A DNA stretch of 64,000 nt from Formicarius rufipectus (taxonomy: Eukaryota > Chordata > Aves > Passeriformes > Formicariidae): assembly GCA_013399695.1 (NCBI GenBank), contig VXAU01006135.1, forward strand, positions 1,869,842 to 1,933,841, read 5' to 3'. A model generated the notes under the pieces. It had not been told where the DNA came from. It saw only the letters and a list, made by a program, of their open reading frames with translations, and did not search any database. The first letter of the stretch is position 1. Every line of letters starts with the position of its first letter. Position numbers and translations under genes: made by a program. Of this stretch, positions 27,481-39,317 are shown in pieces.

Positions 27481-28491
27481 GTGACACAGCACCAACTACA
27501 AGTATTAAATTCCCTTAAATAAAGTGCTGGAAACCCAGGAGGCTGCTGAGATTGTTGATCCACGCAAGCATCTTATAGCCCAGTGGGCTGCTCTAAGACA
27601 GGCAGAGGTGATGAGAACTTGCTCCAGCAGCTGATACTGGCAATTGTTAAAGATATGTGGCACTGTTAAAGAAATGAGCTTAGGTGAAGAAATTTCTGTG
27701 CTATGGAAAAGGCTGGAAGATAGGATATAGTGGCTGAAATAATGGCAGGTGAAGAGCAGGAAGCCAGATCTCATCTGAGCTTGGAAACTTTCTCAATGAG
27801 AAAACTGTATGGACACGAGAATTGAACATATTTGTGGGTTTGCCTGCAAGTAATGGTTCATCTCAATGGGCCAATTAGTTCCTCTGGAGTAGTCTATGGC
27901 CCAAGCAAAAGCCAGAATAATGCATACAAAATTTAGTCATTTTTTAAAAATTTAAACACCAAGAGAAGAGGCAAGTGAGAAACAGGTTAAAATTCACCAA
28001 GAGAACTCCTGTCTGAATACCAAGAAAAAATATCCTCAGGGTGAGAGGGTGAGACAATAGAGTATCTTTCCACAGATGCAGCGTGCTGACCAGATAAGGA
28101 TGGTCTGGATGAGCTAAAAGGTTCTTCCCAGACTAAATATGAAAGGGAATACAAGTGTTTCACTGCCTAACTTTGAGAGCTTGTGACTATCAAGCAGCAG
28201 GTGGCCAGCCACAGATATAACCTACATGACAAAACATTATCTGCTCTAGAAGCTGTGGCATGCAGCTCGTCGGCCCCTCTGTCCTCTGCTGCTTCACAGC
28301 ATCTCCCACTTGACATTCCCATCTTTGACGTGTCCCATCCTTTAAATAAATGATGACTGAGAGTAATCCCCTTGAGCTTCAACTTGGAGCATGTTTTTAT
28401 TAATTTATTTCTTGCTGTGCTAGATTTCTCCCCCTCCACTTTTAAAGGCTCCTTTGACTTTAATTAAAATTCTCCATAGGCTTATTGCCTT

Positions 28492-28512
28492 GAGAGAGAG
28501 AGAGTGTGTGTG
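28492..28512. repeat. Compound (GA)n(GT)n microsatellite
   Basis: A GA dinucleotide run (28492-28504) passes directly into a short TG run (28505-28512). Confidence 0.9.
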
Positions 28513-31500
28513 TATAAATTGGTTTTAACAGTTTGCTGACTGGATAGGTTTTACAAAGCTCACACAGCCTTGCAGTGTGCCTGGATGCAGGCAACAGAAT
28601 GGGTTTTCTCTCATGCCCCATACTGCATTGATTGACTGTGCCTCTGGAACTTTCTGCTAACTAATGATGGGACAAAAAGGACAATTAGGCTCGGTGGACA
28701 CTTGTGTGCACATGAAGTTACCGTGGTGCTTGTGAAGAATTGTGAGAAGAATCACGTCTGCGAGAGGAGCTGTTCTGGGTTTGATGTCAGGCAGGGGACT
28801 GAAGAGGCAGGTTGGTTCGAGTAGGAGAGAAGGTTTTATGTGTCCAGGTGGAATTTAAACATCTTTGCAATAATTGTTTTTGCAACAGAGGGGGAAATGT
28901 CATAGGCACCATCTGAATAAGAATGGCAGCTTGCTTAGTTCTTGGCCCTTAATGAGAATGGAAAGTGGGCATACCTCTGGGCATACATCTCACCATTCTC
29001 TTTTGAAGGAAAGGACGAGGGTGTGACAGGCCTTTCTCTTGCCAGGCTGTGGGATTTATGATATAGGTCAAGCAATCTTAATATATTTCTGTCTGAGGTC
29101 ACATCTGTGACTCTTGCTGATGCTGGAGTCAGTCAAATGTGAATGGACTACACCTACGCAAAGGTGATTTAGGGCTGTTGAGACTCATCCCGAGCCACTG
29201 ACTGCCTGACATCACGTCCCTGTGATTAAAAACTGCAAAGAATCAAAGAACAAAAGCAGGGGGCCTGGCAGGGTGACCAAGAGGGTTCGCTTCTTTGTGA
29301 AAAGAGGACCCTTTTCACTCCATCTTTGCAATCCTGCTTAGATGAAGAACATGTTTCTCATCCTGATTTGAAGCAAATATCTAACATTACAGTAAAGAAG
29401 GAATTACTCCTGGTGGGTTTAGGGCTAAGTCTGCTTCAGCCCTGGGGTCAGTCTGTGTTCCCCCATCCTGCTGAAGTATTTCCAAGTGTGTATTTGGTGC
29501 TCAAGACCCTCTAATGAGCATCCTAACTTTGGGTGCTGTGTGTTCAGGTATGAATTCTGACTTCATGCAAGCCATGAATATGAAGAGAGGAGCTATTCAC
29601 TGCTGTCTGGTTCTTGCCTTGCAGGCTCAAGCCTCTGTCCAAATAGAGTGCTGGTGCTTCTCAGAGAGGTCAGTGTCATGTTCTGGGGAGCATGGCTCTT
29701 CATGAATCTCGTTTCAGCAGGTTGCTTTTTATTGACTGCTAGCTCAGCTTCTGAAGAACACAGTCAGAGTTCAGTCAAGGCCAAAACCTCTTGCAGAACA
29801 CAGTGCACATCTTGCCTGAGATTGCTGATTTCAAGCCAGGTCTTGTACACAGGTTTTTTTTCCTGTGTAAACCTGTCAGTCCTCCTCCTTCCTCTTGGGA
29901 AGGGTCTGATGCAACACAAAAATCAGAAAAATTATCAAGTCCTGTGTCCTGTAACTGAGCATGGGGTGTCTCCTCCTCTTTTCAATTACTGTTTTAGGAA
30001 GACTGAGAGATAAGGATTCATGTTGTTCAAGTCAGTGTCTAAAAGGTGGAGTACAGATTAGTCAGTGGCAGTGTTGGTTGGGTTGCTTCACTGCTCCCCC
30101 AGGTTTGAGTCTTTAGCCCAGTGGGCTGAAACTTTAGTTGCTTTTCAGTTTTTTTCCTCACAGAATGAGACCTGGCCCTGCTTAGAAAAAGGCATTTGAG
30201 TAGGTGTCCAGCCCTGTCCACCATTTCATGTCTCCCCAACTTCTGTTTCTCAGTCCTGCTCCCATTATACTTTTTGCCCATTTCTTAAGTGAAGAATGAG
30301 ACAAAGCCCTGGTGAATAGAAGTTTTCCAGTTACAGCTTCCTAGAAACATCTTTCCTGATTTTTGTATGTTGTGTTGCATCTTGTTACTCCCCTATTATT
30401 GTATCCATTGGCCTTGAGAGGTTAGAGATGCTGGACTGACAGATGCTGGAGTTGCATTTCATGGCACCTATAGATGCCATTTTCAGCACTGCCTGCCTTG
30501 GAAAAATCCATGGTGAGCACAAAGATGTGGCTGTGCATCTCAAAGAAACTAGAAGAGTTTTGAGAATAGCTGTACTGGGACTCTCTATTCTGTTTTGAAG
30601 TGCACATGGGTTTGCTCAATTTTTATATGGGAAAGTCTGAGCAGTAAAGTTAATCACAGGCAAATCCACAGCAAAACTGGAAAGAACAGAACAAAGGTGT
30701 TCTGGCTGCTCCTGTAACTGCTGGACTGCTCTGTGAGGGGTTGGTAATTCCCTCTTTGCTATCTTGGCTGAAATTCTGATCTGAATTATTCCCTTATCTT
30801 TCAGTACATGCATACTTATAGCAAACAAACACAGCCATAGCCCTATCCACTGGAGAGAGCTGATAGAGAGTTGCTCTATAACAGGCCTAGCATTATCTTT
30901 TGAACCCCTGGATTTTTAAGACAAGCTGAAAAGGTGCCCATGTAATATAGTATTGAAGGTGGAAATGCCTTGCATCTGAATATTTCAATTCCATCACTTT
31001 GTCTGAAGAGGAGGCTACTGGGATGGTGAGTGTTTTAGAGGGATGATAGCTCTGAACAGAGAGTGCAAGACAAGTACCAGTTAGCATCTATTCCTTCCCA
31101 AAGAATGAAGTCTGCTTCCCCTGGGGCAGCAGGCAGCTCCTTGGTGTTTCTATCTCATGCTCACTGATGAGGGGTTGTGGGGCTCAGTTAAGAGAACCCT
31201 GTGGAATGACTGAAGATCTTTATTAGTGTCACTGGTGGTAGCTGGAGAAGGGTTGCTACATGTCTAAGCTACTACAGTTCTATCTGATGTAAAATTTTTA
31301 GAGAGAGACAGGATGTGCTTTGGTTTATTCAGTTTGTAACTTAATGTCAACCATTGCAAGGGAGAAAAAAAACGAGTACTGTAGTTCAGAGTTTATGTAT
31401 TCAAATACAGATGGGTGAGTTCTGACTTGATGGAGTTTAAGGAAATAGCATTGAAAGACTCAAGTAAAATGAAGACTTGAGCAAATCGTGGCTAGAATGT

Positions 31501-32989
31501 TTTTGTCTTTGTTTTTTTTTCTTTTCCCTGCAGGTAAACTTTACTTTCTTGTTCTATATCATCTGAAGGGCACATGCATTTTCAGGGATTTTGGGAATGA
31601 TTTCTGGGGTTCTGGGATTAGACATCAAATTTAACAAGATGATATATAGCTTTGAGGAGACACATTTGATGTACCACTTAGCCTTCCCATAATTTACTGC
31701 GTGCCTCCGGTCTCTGGAGGGCAAGGGGTTGATCTACACTCCAACCTGACTTTATAAATAGCAAAGCAGAAGAGGGAAAAAGAAAGCAGGCTGGGGACCT
31801 GCCTGCTAAACTGTTATGATAGTGATGCAGGTAGGTGACATTAAATGCTACTGTCTGCATCCTTAATTGTGAGTTGTCATCACCTTGGCTGTTTGAGGAC
31901 GAATAATGTGCTGTTCATATTCCAGGTTTCTTATTCCTAAGACTGGATGTTCCAATGTTCAAATGCATATATACAATTTTTTTTAACAAAAGCCAAAACC
32001 CTCAGGTTGCTGGGGAGTGGGGATTTTTGTGTTTTTCTTTTTTTTGTGATGCTAAGAAAGGAGAAAAGATGTGAGAGTCCCTTGCCTGGGTTTGCATGCA
32101 GTTAATTTTCCTGCCTCAAAAGCACAGTGAGCTGCCAGTACCAGAAAGCCCAAATGGAAAAATGGTTGCTTACAAGATGTAATGAAGATGAAAAACAAAC
32201 AAGTGGGACTGGGAGGTAAAGGGGTTCTTGCTCTGTAGTCATTTGCCATTTCTGATTTTGCAAATAGCTCTGCAGTGTAGTTTGATCTATGCATCAGCAT
32301 AATTTTACCAGGAGATATTTCTGGCCTTTTGCTTTACAGTCAGATCCCTTTGCTGGGCTATTAAGTTGGAAATGCAGTCAAGTATTAACATCAAAACTGT
32401 TTATGTCACCTCCCACTACATGGAACCCCTCCAAAATACCCTGCAACTGAGGAAGGGGATGGGTGAAAAACAAGAGCAGGATAGAAATACTGCCTGCTCT
32501 GGGATTTAAATAGGTCAATTCCTTCCAATAAATAGAAGTTAGGCTGTTGATATATGCCTGTCTACTTAAACTGCCATCGAAGTACACTTAGCTGCATTCC
32601 AGCAGATTGCTGACCACTAGGGATGCAAAAGGCATGGTTACAGAGGCCTTAAAGAGAGAAGGGGAAGGAGGAACAAAGAAACAGCCAGAAAGGAGATCAG
32701 ACAGATACTACATTTTCAGATTCCTCGTGGCACTTACAAGTGTTGATAACACTTTTGGCATCTGCCTTCAGAAAACTGAACACGCTTTCCCCCCTGCCCC
32801 TATGCTCGTCCCCGTAGGATGCTTGCATATGGCACAAGTCTAAAGGTTCCTTTTTTCCATTTTCTGGTGAAATATATTTAATTTGCCTTGAACAAGAGCA
32901 AACCCAAATCCCAGGGCCTCTGAATAAAGAGGGAGTTATGGAAGGGGGAAATACAATGAATGTCTTAATCCTGTGTCACCCTTTCTTTG

Positions 32990-33520
32990 AGACACTGTGC
33001 TATATTAAATTGATTTTTGCAAATGAAAGCTAAAAGCTAAGCAAAAGCCACCAATCTGTTTTGCCTAAAGATGATTTTAGTGCTCTTTATGTTCCCTTAA
33101 ATGACAAACCAATTTGTTACCTGCCTACATAAACATTTGCCTATATTAGCCCCAGAAATGTTTTATTTTTATTAGCCCAAACTTTATCTTTTTATGAAGA
33201 CACAGGGGCCCAATAAAATTAGTGTGCAAATATAATACCCAATTTGCATTTTTCCATGGTCAGCAGAAAAGCTAAGTAAAATCAATTTGATATTAGGTCA
33301 GCATATACATCAATAACGCGTACACTCACACAGGACCATTGTAATGGCCCCTGTAATTTCTACGCTGCCAGAGTAAAGAGATTAAATAATATTAAATGCT
33401 CCAAAATAGCTTTGCTTTTAAGAGGAGTGTAAAAGGAAAAAGAGAGTTTGACATAAAATGGGCAATAAAGGATAATAGTTGCACAATCTCCAACTTTAAA
33501 ACATTGTGACAATGATCTCA
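32990..33520. promoter_or_regulatory. AT-rich candidate element with inverted octamer sites
   Basis: About 500 nt of AT-rich, repeat-free sequence. It contains TGCAAAT (33225-33231) and, 10 nt later in inverted orientation, ATTTGCAT (33242-33249), the exact POU octamer. Around these are TTTTTATTAGCCC, GATTAAATAATATTAAATGC and other homeodomain-like stretches, and a rare CpG-containing AACGCGTAC near 33315. Enhancer function is inference. Confidence 0.3.
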
Positions 33521-36238
33521 GAGGCAGGCTTTCTGCAAAACAGCCCCCCTTCAGCAGAGCCCTCATGCCAAAATTATGTTTAAGCACATTTTTGAGTACA
33601 ATACAAGTCTTATCAAACAAATCATGTATTTAAGCACCTGACAGAGTCAGGGACGGAGCCTGAATGGAAATTCAACACTTGCAAGCTTTTGGATTCAGGT
33701 TTGACCATTACATGCAGGACTTTGCTGGGTAGATGGTCTGTGCATGAGTGGGACTCTGCAAAAGAAAAACCCTCTGTGCTCCAGACAGGACTGACTGAAT
33801 GTGTGGTGGTGAGTGGAGTCTGAGCAATGAGGGTCCCCTGTAGCAGTGCTACCCCAGCACAGACCTCATCTTCCATGACTCCTGCATGGGGAGCCAAGGT
33901 ACTGCTGCCTTCCATTTGGGGTAAAAGTATGTAGGTATAGGTATCTGACTTCCAAAACTAGTAGTCTAGTCTTTGTTCATCTCTCTGCGGTACAAATGAC
34001 ATCATTTTGACATTCTGTCCCACTTAGCTTCTTTGTACTACTCAAGACAACTCTAAGAAGGCAAGAAAGAAAAGCCTGTGTGTATCTGGCCTCACCAAGT
34101 CCAGTGGGGTTTGGTAGTGACCAAAAATGTTATTCTTTTGCACTCCTGCATTGCTGAGATCTGCACTCTTACCTGAAATGGTATTTGCAGAATTAAAAAA
34201 AAAAAAGAGAGATTAGGTGCTGATCTGGTCTCTTAGGAAAAACAGAGCACAGTAAATGCTGCTTGGATATGGTTTGCTAGAGCATGTTAATGTGGTAGAG
34301 ATGAGGCACTTGGGGCAGCACTGACACTGGTGTTCCCCCACTGAAGGTGTTGGTTGTGCTGGACACACATGAGCTGAGCTGACGCAGGGGAGTAAATGCA
34401 ATAGAGTTGCTTTGATTTCCTCAGTGGAGTCTTTAACTCAGAGGGTTTTGAGTAAAAAACATTGGCAACAGCCCATCTTATACTGCAAAGTACCTGAGAA
34501 AGGAAGAAAAAGTGGAATTCATTTGCAATGGATGCACATATTTCATTAGAATACATGCAGGTATTTAAATCACATGGTTATTTGGCCCTATGTTTTCAGG
34601 GTGATGGATTTATATTTCTTCTGATTAGAGCCTTCTGGTCTTCTACAGATGACAAGCTTTTTCTAGTGACTTGTCTTAGCTTGGAAGTCCACTACAACGG
34701 AGTGAAATTCACTTCCAAGTTCTTCTGATGGGTACCAGTCTAAGGGATTTCTGAACCAGACTTGCTCATCCTTCATACTCCATCAACCTTAGAATTAATT
34801 TGGGAACTTGAATCATTAGCACATCATGCTTACAAGACCCAATGAAACCACAAATCTGCAGTCCATTTCTGGTCTGTCTTCAGAGTAGAAAAGATCCTGG
34901 ATGGCAAATGAAGTTGTACTTCAGTTCTGTTACAGTACTTCATTTTGGTGGGGCAAATGGAAGTCCATAAATTGAGTTGAAAGGGCTTAAAATTTTTAGA
35001 CACTTATTAGACTTCTACATACAAATAATGTCATTTTCATGTTTTTATAGTAGCATAAAAATTAAAAATTATTGAAAATGGATGAGTGAATTTGCTGCCT
35101 TCCCATGAAGGTTTGGAATTTGATCAGACTGTCTTTTTTAAATAGAAAATGTTTTCTGTGTGACCCTGGCTTAGTTGCAATACTGTAACATGTAAGCAGG
35201 AGTGGAAATTGCTGTTTCCTGGGCGAGAGCTGGGGGAGTGTTGCCACTGGGATTGCTTTAAGTGATTGCCTTGTACATGCTACAGCATTAGTAGGCAAAG
35301 AGCATGAGTTGAGGACCAGACAGTGTGAGAGAGACTCAGAATGAGAGATTTCAGTCACTTGTTTACAATTAATTGAACTTCTTTTCTGTATGACACTTTT
35401 GCTTGGTGTTTATCACCATTGTGATAGCTTGAGAGGCAGAACAGATGTTGAGGTTAGTGTTGTTTGTTCTGACTAGCACCTTAGATCCTCACAGCTTTGC
35501 CCAAGTGAATTCTCCTCTGCAGTAGAGAAGACAGGGTGGCAGTGGGTGAGTAGCAGGATATGAGAGAGTAACACAGAGGGGCAGATTGTTCAGGTCCTAG
35601 TCATAAGTCAGGGCAAATATTATCAACAGTGATGGCCTTCAAAGGGAAAAGAAAATGCTTATTTCAATATTCAAGATACTTCCCAGAAGAGAAAATGAAA
35701 AAAGAAACTATTCTAGACATGTCTACACTTCTTTCCTTAGAAAGCTTGTTTTATCAAATAGTTTTGCTTCTAAGATTCTAAGATCCTGTGGCATTTGGAA
35801 GGGTATGAGTGGTCCCACAACAGACTATTTTTCTGCATTTCCACAACTCTCAATGCTATGGCTAAATGGAGTGTGCCTTCCTGTCATTTTGCTTAAGTGC
35901 TTTTGGCATCTACTAAGCAAAGCTATACACTTCTAATCTTCTTAATTTTGATTGATCTTTTCAATCCTGAAGTAGAAAATAGGATGCATTTTCAATGAAA
36001 CATTTAAATTAAAATATGAAATGGTGTTTTGTAGTTGTTCAGTGTGTTACCTTTGGCCAACTGCCAGATGCCCAACCAGCTGGTCCCTCTTATCCAGGAC
36101 AGGGTGTGAAAATAAGATTTAAAGGATCATGGGTCAAGATAAAAACACTTACTAAAGACCACCATGGGCAAAGCAGACTTGATTTGTGAGCAGTTTAATT
36201 TATTGCCAATTAAAAGAGACTTGTAGAGTGAAAATTAT

Positions 36239-36288
36239 TGATTATAATAATCATAACTGTTGTTTAGCATGAATAACAACAATATTGT
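36239..36288. promoter_or_regulatory. Cluster of three small palindromes including a SOX-like inverted pair
   Basis: Three symmetric motifs in 50 nt: TGATTAT-A-ATAATCA (36239-36253), TGTTGTT (36258-36264) with AACAACA (36275-36281), and the perfect 10-mer ACAATATTGT (36279-36288), which is two facing SOX-type ACAAT cores. The flanks contain TTTAATTTATTGCCAATTAA. Function is inference. Confidence 0.3.
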
Positions 36289-38036
36289 CATTTAAAACAA
36301 AGACACAGCCACAAAACACTCCAAGCTAATCCTTTGTCCAAAAGATTTCCTAACCAGGGTGCTATTCCAGATCCAAAGAATGGTGGTCATGTTGTGAGCA
36401 TCACATCCATGCTGAGCCACAGCCCCTTTAATGTAATGCTGGTTTTCCAGGAGGGGAGGAAAACTCCTCTCCCCTTGCAAAAGTGATCCCAGCCTTTTCC
36501 TTCTGTTCTTTAAAGCTGACTTGCTGATTTATCTCCTACCTCCCACACTTCTTGGTGTTAATGCAAATGATGTGGGATGGTCATTGACTTCTGGCCGACA
36601 GTGTTGCTTTCCCTTTTGCTGCCTCCCACTTTTCTTCTGCAGACAGAACTGACCCCACCAGCTGCTGTGTTTCTCAGAGACCTTCTTTCTTATATTTCTT
36701 TACCTCTGGGGCTCAAAGGCACCATAGAATGGTGAAACTGGAGTATGAAAGAACAAATGACTGGTTGAGTTACAGGCAGAGCAGCTGTAGGACATCTAGA
36801 GATGCTAAGGAAATAAAAGAAGAAACCTGCTATTTCCTAAGAACAACAAAAAATACATTGATTATTCCTGTGGTGTTGTTAGATGTGATATGATGTTGGG
36901 AAAACTGAGCATTTCTAAGAATTTGGGAAATTAAAAAACTAAGTTATGGTCTTAAGGACTCTCAAACATCTTTGAAAATAAAAGTCTAACTTTGGATACA
37001 TTTGCAATGCTCCTACATAATTAAAATGGGGGTGGGGGGAAGAGAAAAAAGCTTGGATTTGGTTCCCAGTCTCCTTTCAGTGTGTAAACTTTTTACTTCA
37101 AAACAAAGATTTAAACTGTCTCCAGTAACTGGAGCCTGCTTAGCATTACTCCTGCTGTGTCTGTTCAGGTTGAGATAAAACATCTGAGGTCCTGACCTGC
37201 TGTAGTCTTTAAAATTCCCAGAAGCCATTTTGAAAGAGCATCGTTTTTATTTCCTGTTTATTAAATGCAGTCACAGCACAAACAGAGAAGATGCTGCTTG
37301 ACCCATGTAGTTTATGGCTGAAGCAAGTGGCCAAAGTGGTGTGGTTTCCATTCTGGGGGATTAACCCATGTTGAGTTCAGCATATTTAGGATCTAAATCT
37401 CCCTTCCACCTATCTGTAACCTGACAGAGATGTGGCACATGTTTGTGCTGTCACTGGAGGAGATTGCTGGGTGTAATCCTGGGCTCTTTTCCATACTTCA
37501 TTTTGAACTTTTCTTTCGGTCAGGGCAGATGCAGCCCCAAATAGTTAAAGACCTTTTAAAAAATAGCCTCCAAGTCCCCCAGAGCAATACCTAATAAATG
37601 TAATTTGTAGCACTTTACCGTTTCTTGGCACTGTTAAGGCTTGCAGCAAGTGTAATGCAGGATGCAATTGGCTTTACCTTGTGACTAGACCCCCACTGCT
37701 ATTCCTGTAGCCCCAGGGGGACATTTATCAGAAGTGAAAGCACCATTATGGTGCAGTTAAACTCGATGTAGTAAATCTGGGGTTTTAAAAAGTGCTAAAC
37801 TTGTTGCAGGTTTGGATCCATGTCATTGGTTTTGCAGTCTGCTATATGGCCTGGCATGGAGACCTGGTGACGCTGCCTTTTGGTTGTAGATTGTGCCTAT
37901 TTATAACATATGACCAATTTTAATGAAAGGGTGGCTTTAAAAATTAACAGCCCTTTGTTTCTATATCCAGTACTGAGTTTAAGGATCTTTATTTCTCTTT
38001 TCCCCCCTCTTTGTCCCCTGCCCCCTTTTGCTGCAG

Positions 38037-38126
38037 CAAACCTGTGTCCAGGGGCTGAACAGAAAGTGGTGTTCATCACTGCACGGGTCCATCCAGGGGA
38101 AACACCATCTTCCTTCGTCTGCCAAG
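38037..38126 (+). CDS. AGBL4: AGBL4 / CCP6 internal exon with HPGE zinc motif
   Basis: Internal exon of cytosolic carboxypeptidase 6, an M14-family metallopeptidase that shortens polyglutamate side chains on tubulin and other cytosolic proteins. The 90-nt exon starts after CTGCAG and ends at CAAG|GTGAGT. It opens with two bases of a split codon, has 29 full codons and ends with one base, so it is phase 1 at both ends. The peptide runs NLCPGAEQKVVFITARVH, then PGETPSSFVCQ. HPGE supplies the first two zinc ligands (His and Glu) of the catalytic site. The FVCQ ending followed by GIIDFLVS in the next exon separates CCP6 from CCP5 and CCP1/4, which differ there. The stretch NLCPG differs from the NLREG I recall for mammals. 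Skipping this exon would keep the frame but remove the zinc motif. Confidence 0.94.
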
Positions 38127-39285
38127 GTGAGTGTCTGCACGAAGATGGCAGGTCTGGTGGGATCTGATTTCCAACTGGTGCATGTATTTGGTTTGGATAG
38201 CTTTGCCTCCGAGAGAAGGCTGAGCTTCCATGGCAGATTTTTTCCATAGTTGAGGATATCAGCAAAATCTCTCATCTAATACCCAGCTGCCTGTTTGCTT
38301 TGAAGCAATAGATGTAGATTATCTCCAGGTCTCGTGAATGCTTGCTGAACTTGGTCAGAATTGGGCTCTGACTCTGTTTTGGAAGAATTGACACAATGTG
38401 ATTGTGTAAGGCTCCTTAGGAAAATGGGCTGGGAAAGTTCTGGGATTGGTTCTCGGTTAACTGCTTATGTTTTCTTGCTGACTCCTATCTCCAGCTTCTT
38501 TTGTGCCACAAAGCAAAGACCAGGTTCTCCAAGTGAATTCAGAGAGGCTTCTCTTTGTCTGAAGCTGCTGCTCTGAGGGCAATTTTACTAATTCTCTGCA
38601 GCAGCTTGGGCCTGGCACTGCTGAGCCAGTGAATTGCATCAATCAAACACAGGCAGAATTTATTACATTGCCTGCTCACAATGCTGCAGACTGGTTTGCC
38701 ACCGGCCCTGTTGGTACCTAAAGACCTTGGTGGGAAAGGTCTGGCACAGGTACATGGTCCTCTCTGTGTGCTCCTCATCCTGGCAAGGTCCTGTGTCTGG
38801 CATCTCTCTGAGGCAAAAGGTCAACAGCTGTGACTTCTGCTGCCCTGACCCCATGGGCTAGCAGGACACTCAGCCTCTTCTTGTTGGCCTGTGGATAACA
38901 AAGGTAAAACCCTTCCTTTTAATGAAACAATGCTTCAGACTGAGAGCAGGAAAACTCAGCGAGTTTCCCATCTCCTGCAGTGCCACAGTCAGTGCAGGGC
39001 ATTATGGCATGTGGGATGTTTGTTAATGAATACAGATTTTTAATTGGCTGCTTTGATTCTGTTCGTGGCTGCTGGTGTAGCCCTGTGAAATGAAAGCTGA
39101 GGCATGCTGCTGAGGTGGTACTTTGTAAATGATGTTATTTTATTTTGATAATGGAGAGTTTATTCAAAAGGGAAATGGAAAAAAAAAGTGTAAAAGCAGG
39201 TGGCATGCTTAGCCTGATGAAATGACGAGATAGAAGTCATGCTCTGATTGTCTCAGAGAAACTTTGTCTTTTATGGGGGAGATGG

Positions 39286-39317
39286 AAAAAAACAAACAAA
39301 CAACAAACAAACAAAAA
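39286..39317. repeat. (AAAC)n low-complexity tract
   Basis: AAAC units with one AAC interruption. Probably polymorphic in length. Confidence 0.85.

Larger units (their letters stand above)
1..38036 (+). other. AGBL4: Intron of AGBL4 (5' part outside window)
   Basis: This stretch precedes the first recognised AGBL4 exon and ends in a strong splice acceptor: a long pyrimidine tract (about 37990-38030) followed by CTGCAG at 38031-38036. I looked for the peptides expected from the preceding CCP6 exons and recognised none, so the whole stretch is read as one intron; a short missed exon cannot be excluded. It contains CR1 and MIR-type repeat relics, microsatellites, GTTT- and AAAC-rich low-complexity tracts, and several AT-rich segments with symmetric transcription-factor-like motifs, listed separately. 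The parts not listed (for example 760-7900, 8100-14200, 17200-22400, 23200-26900 and 28600-32900) show only scattered short ORFs without recognisable domains. Confidence 0.8.

Noticed and set aside
37897..38275. ORFs on both strands overlapping the HPGE exon
   Set aside because: Out-of-frame or antisense shadows of the AGBL4 exon and its pyrimidine tract; the true frame is fixed by the splice sites and the next exon.
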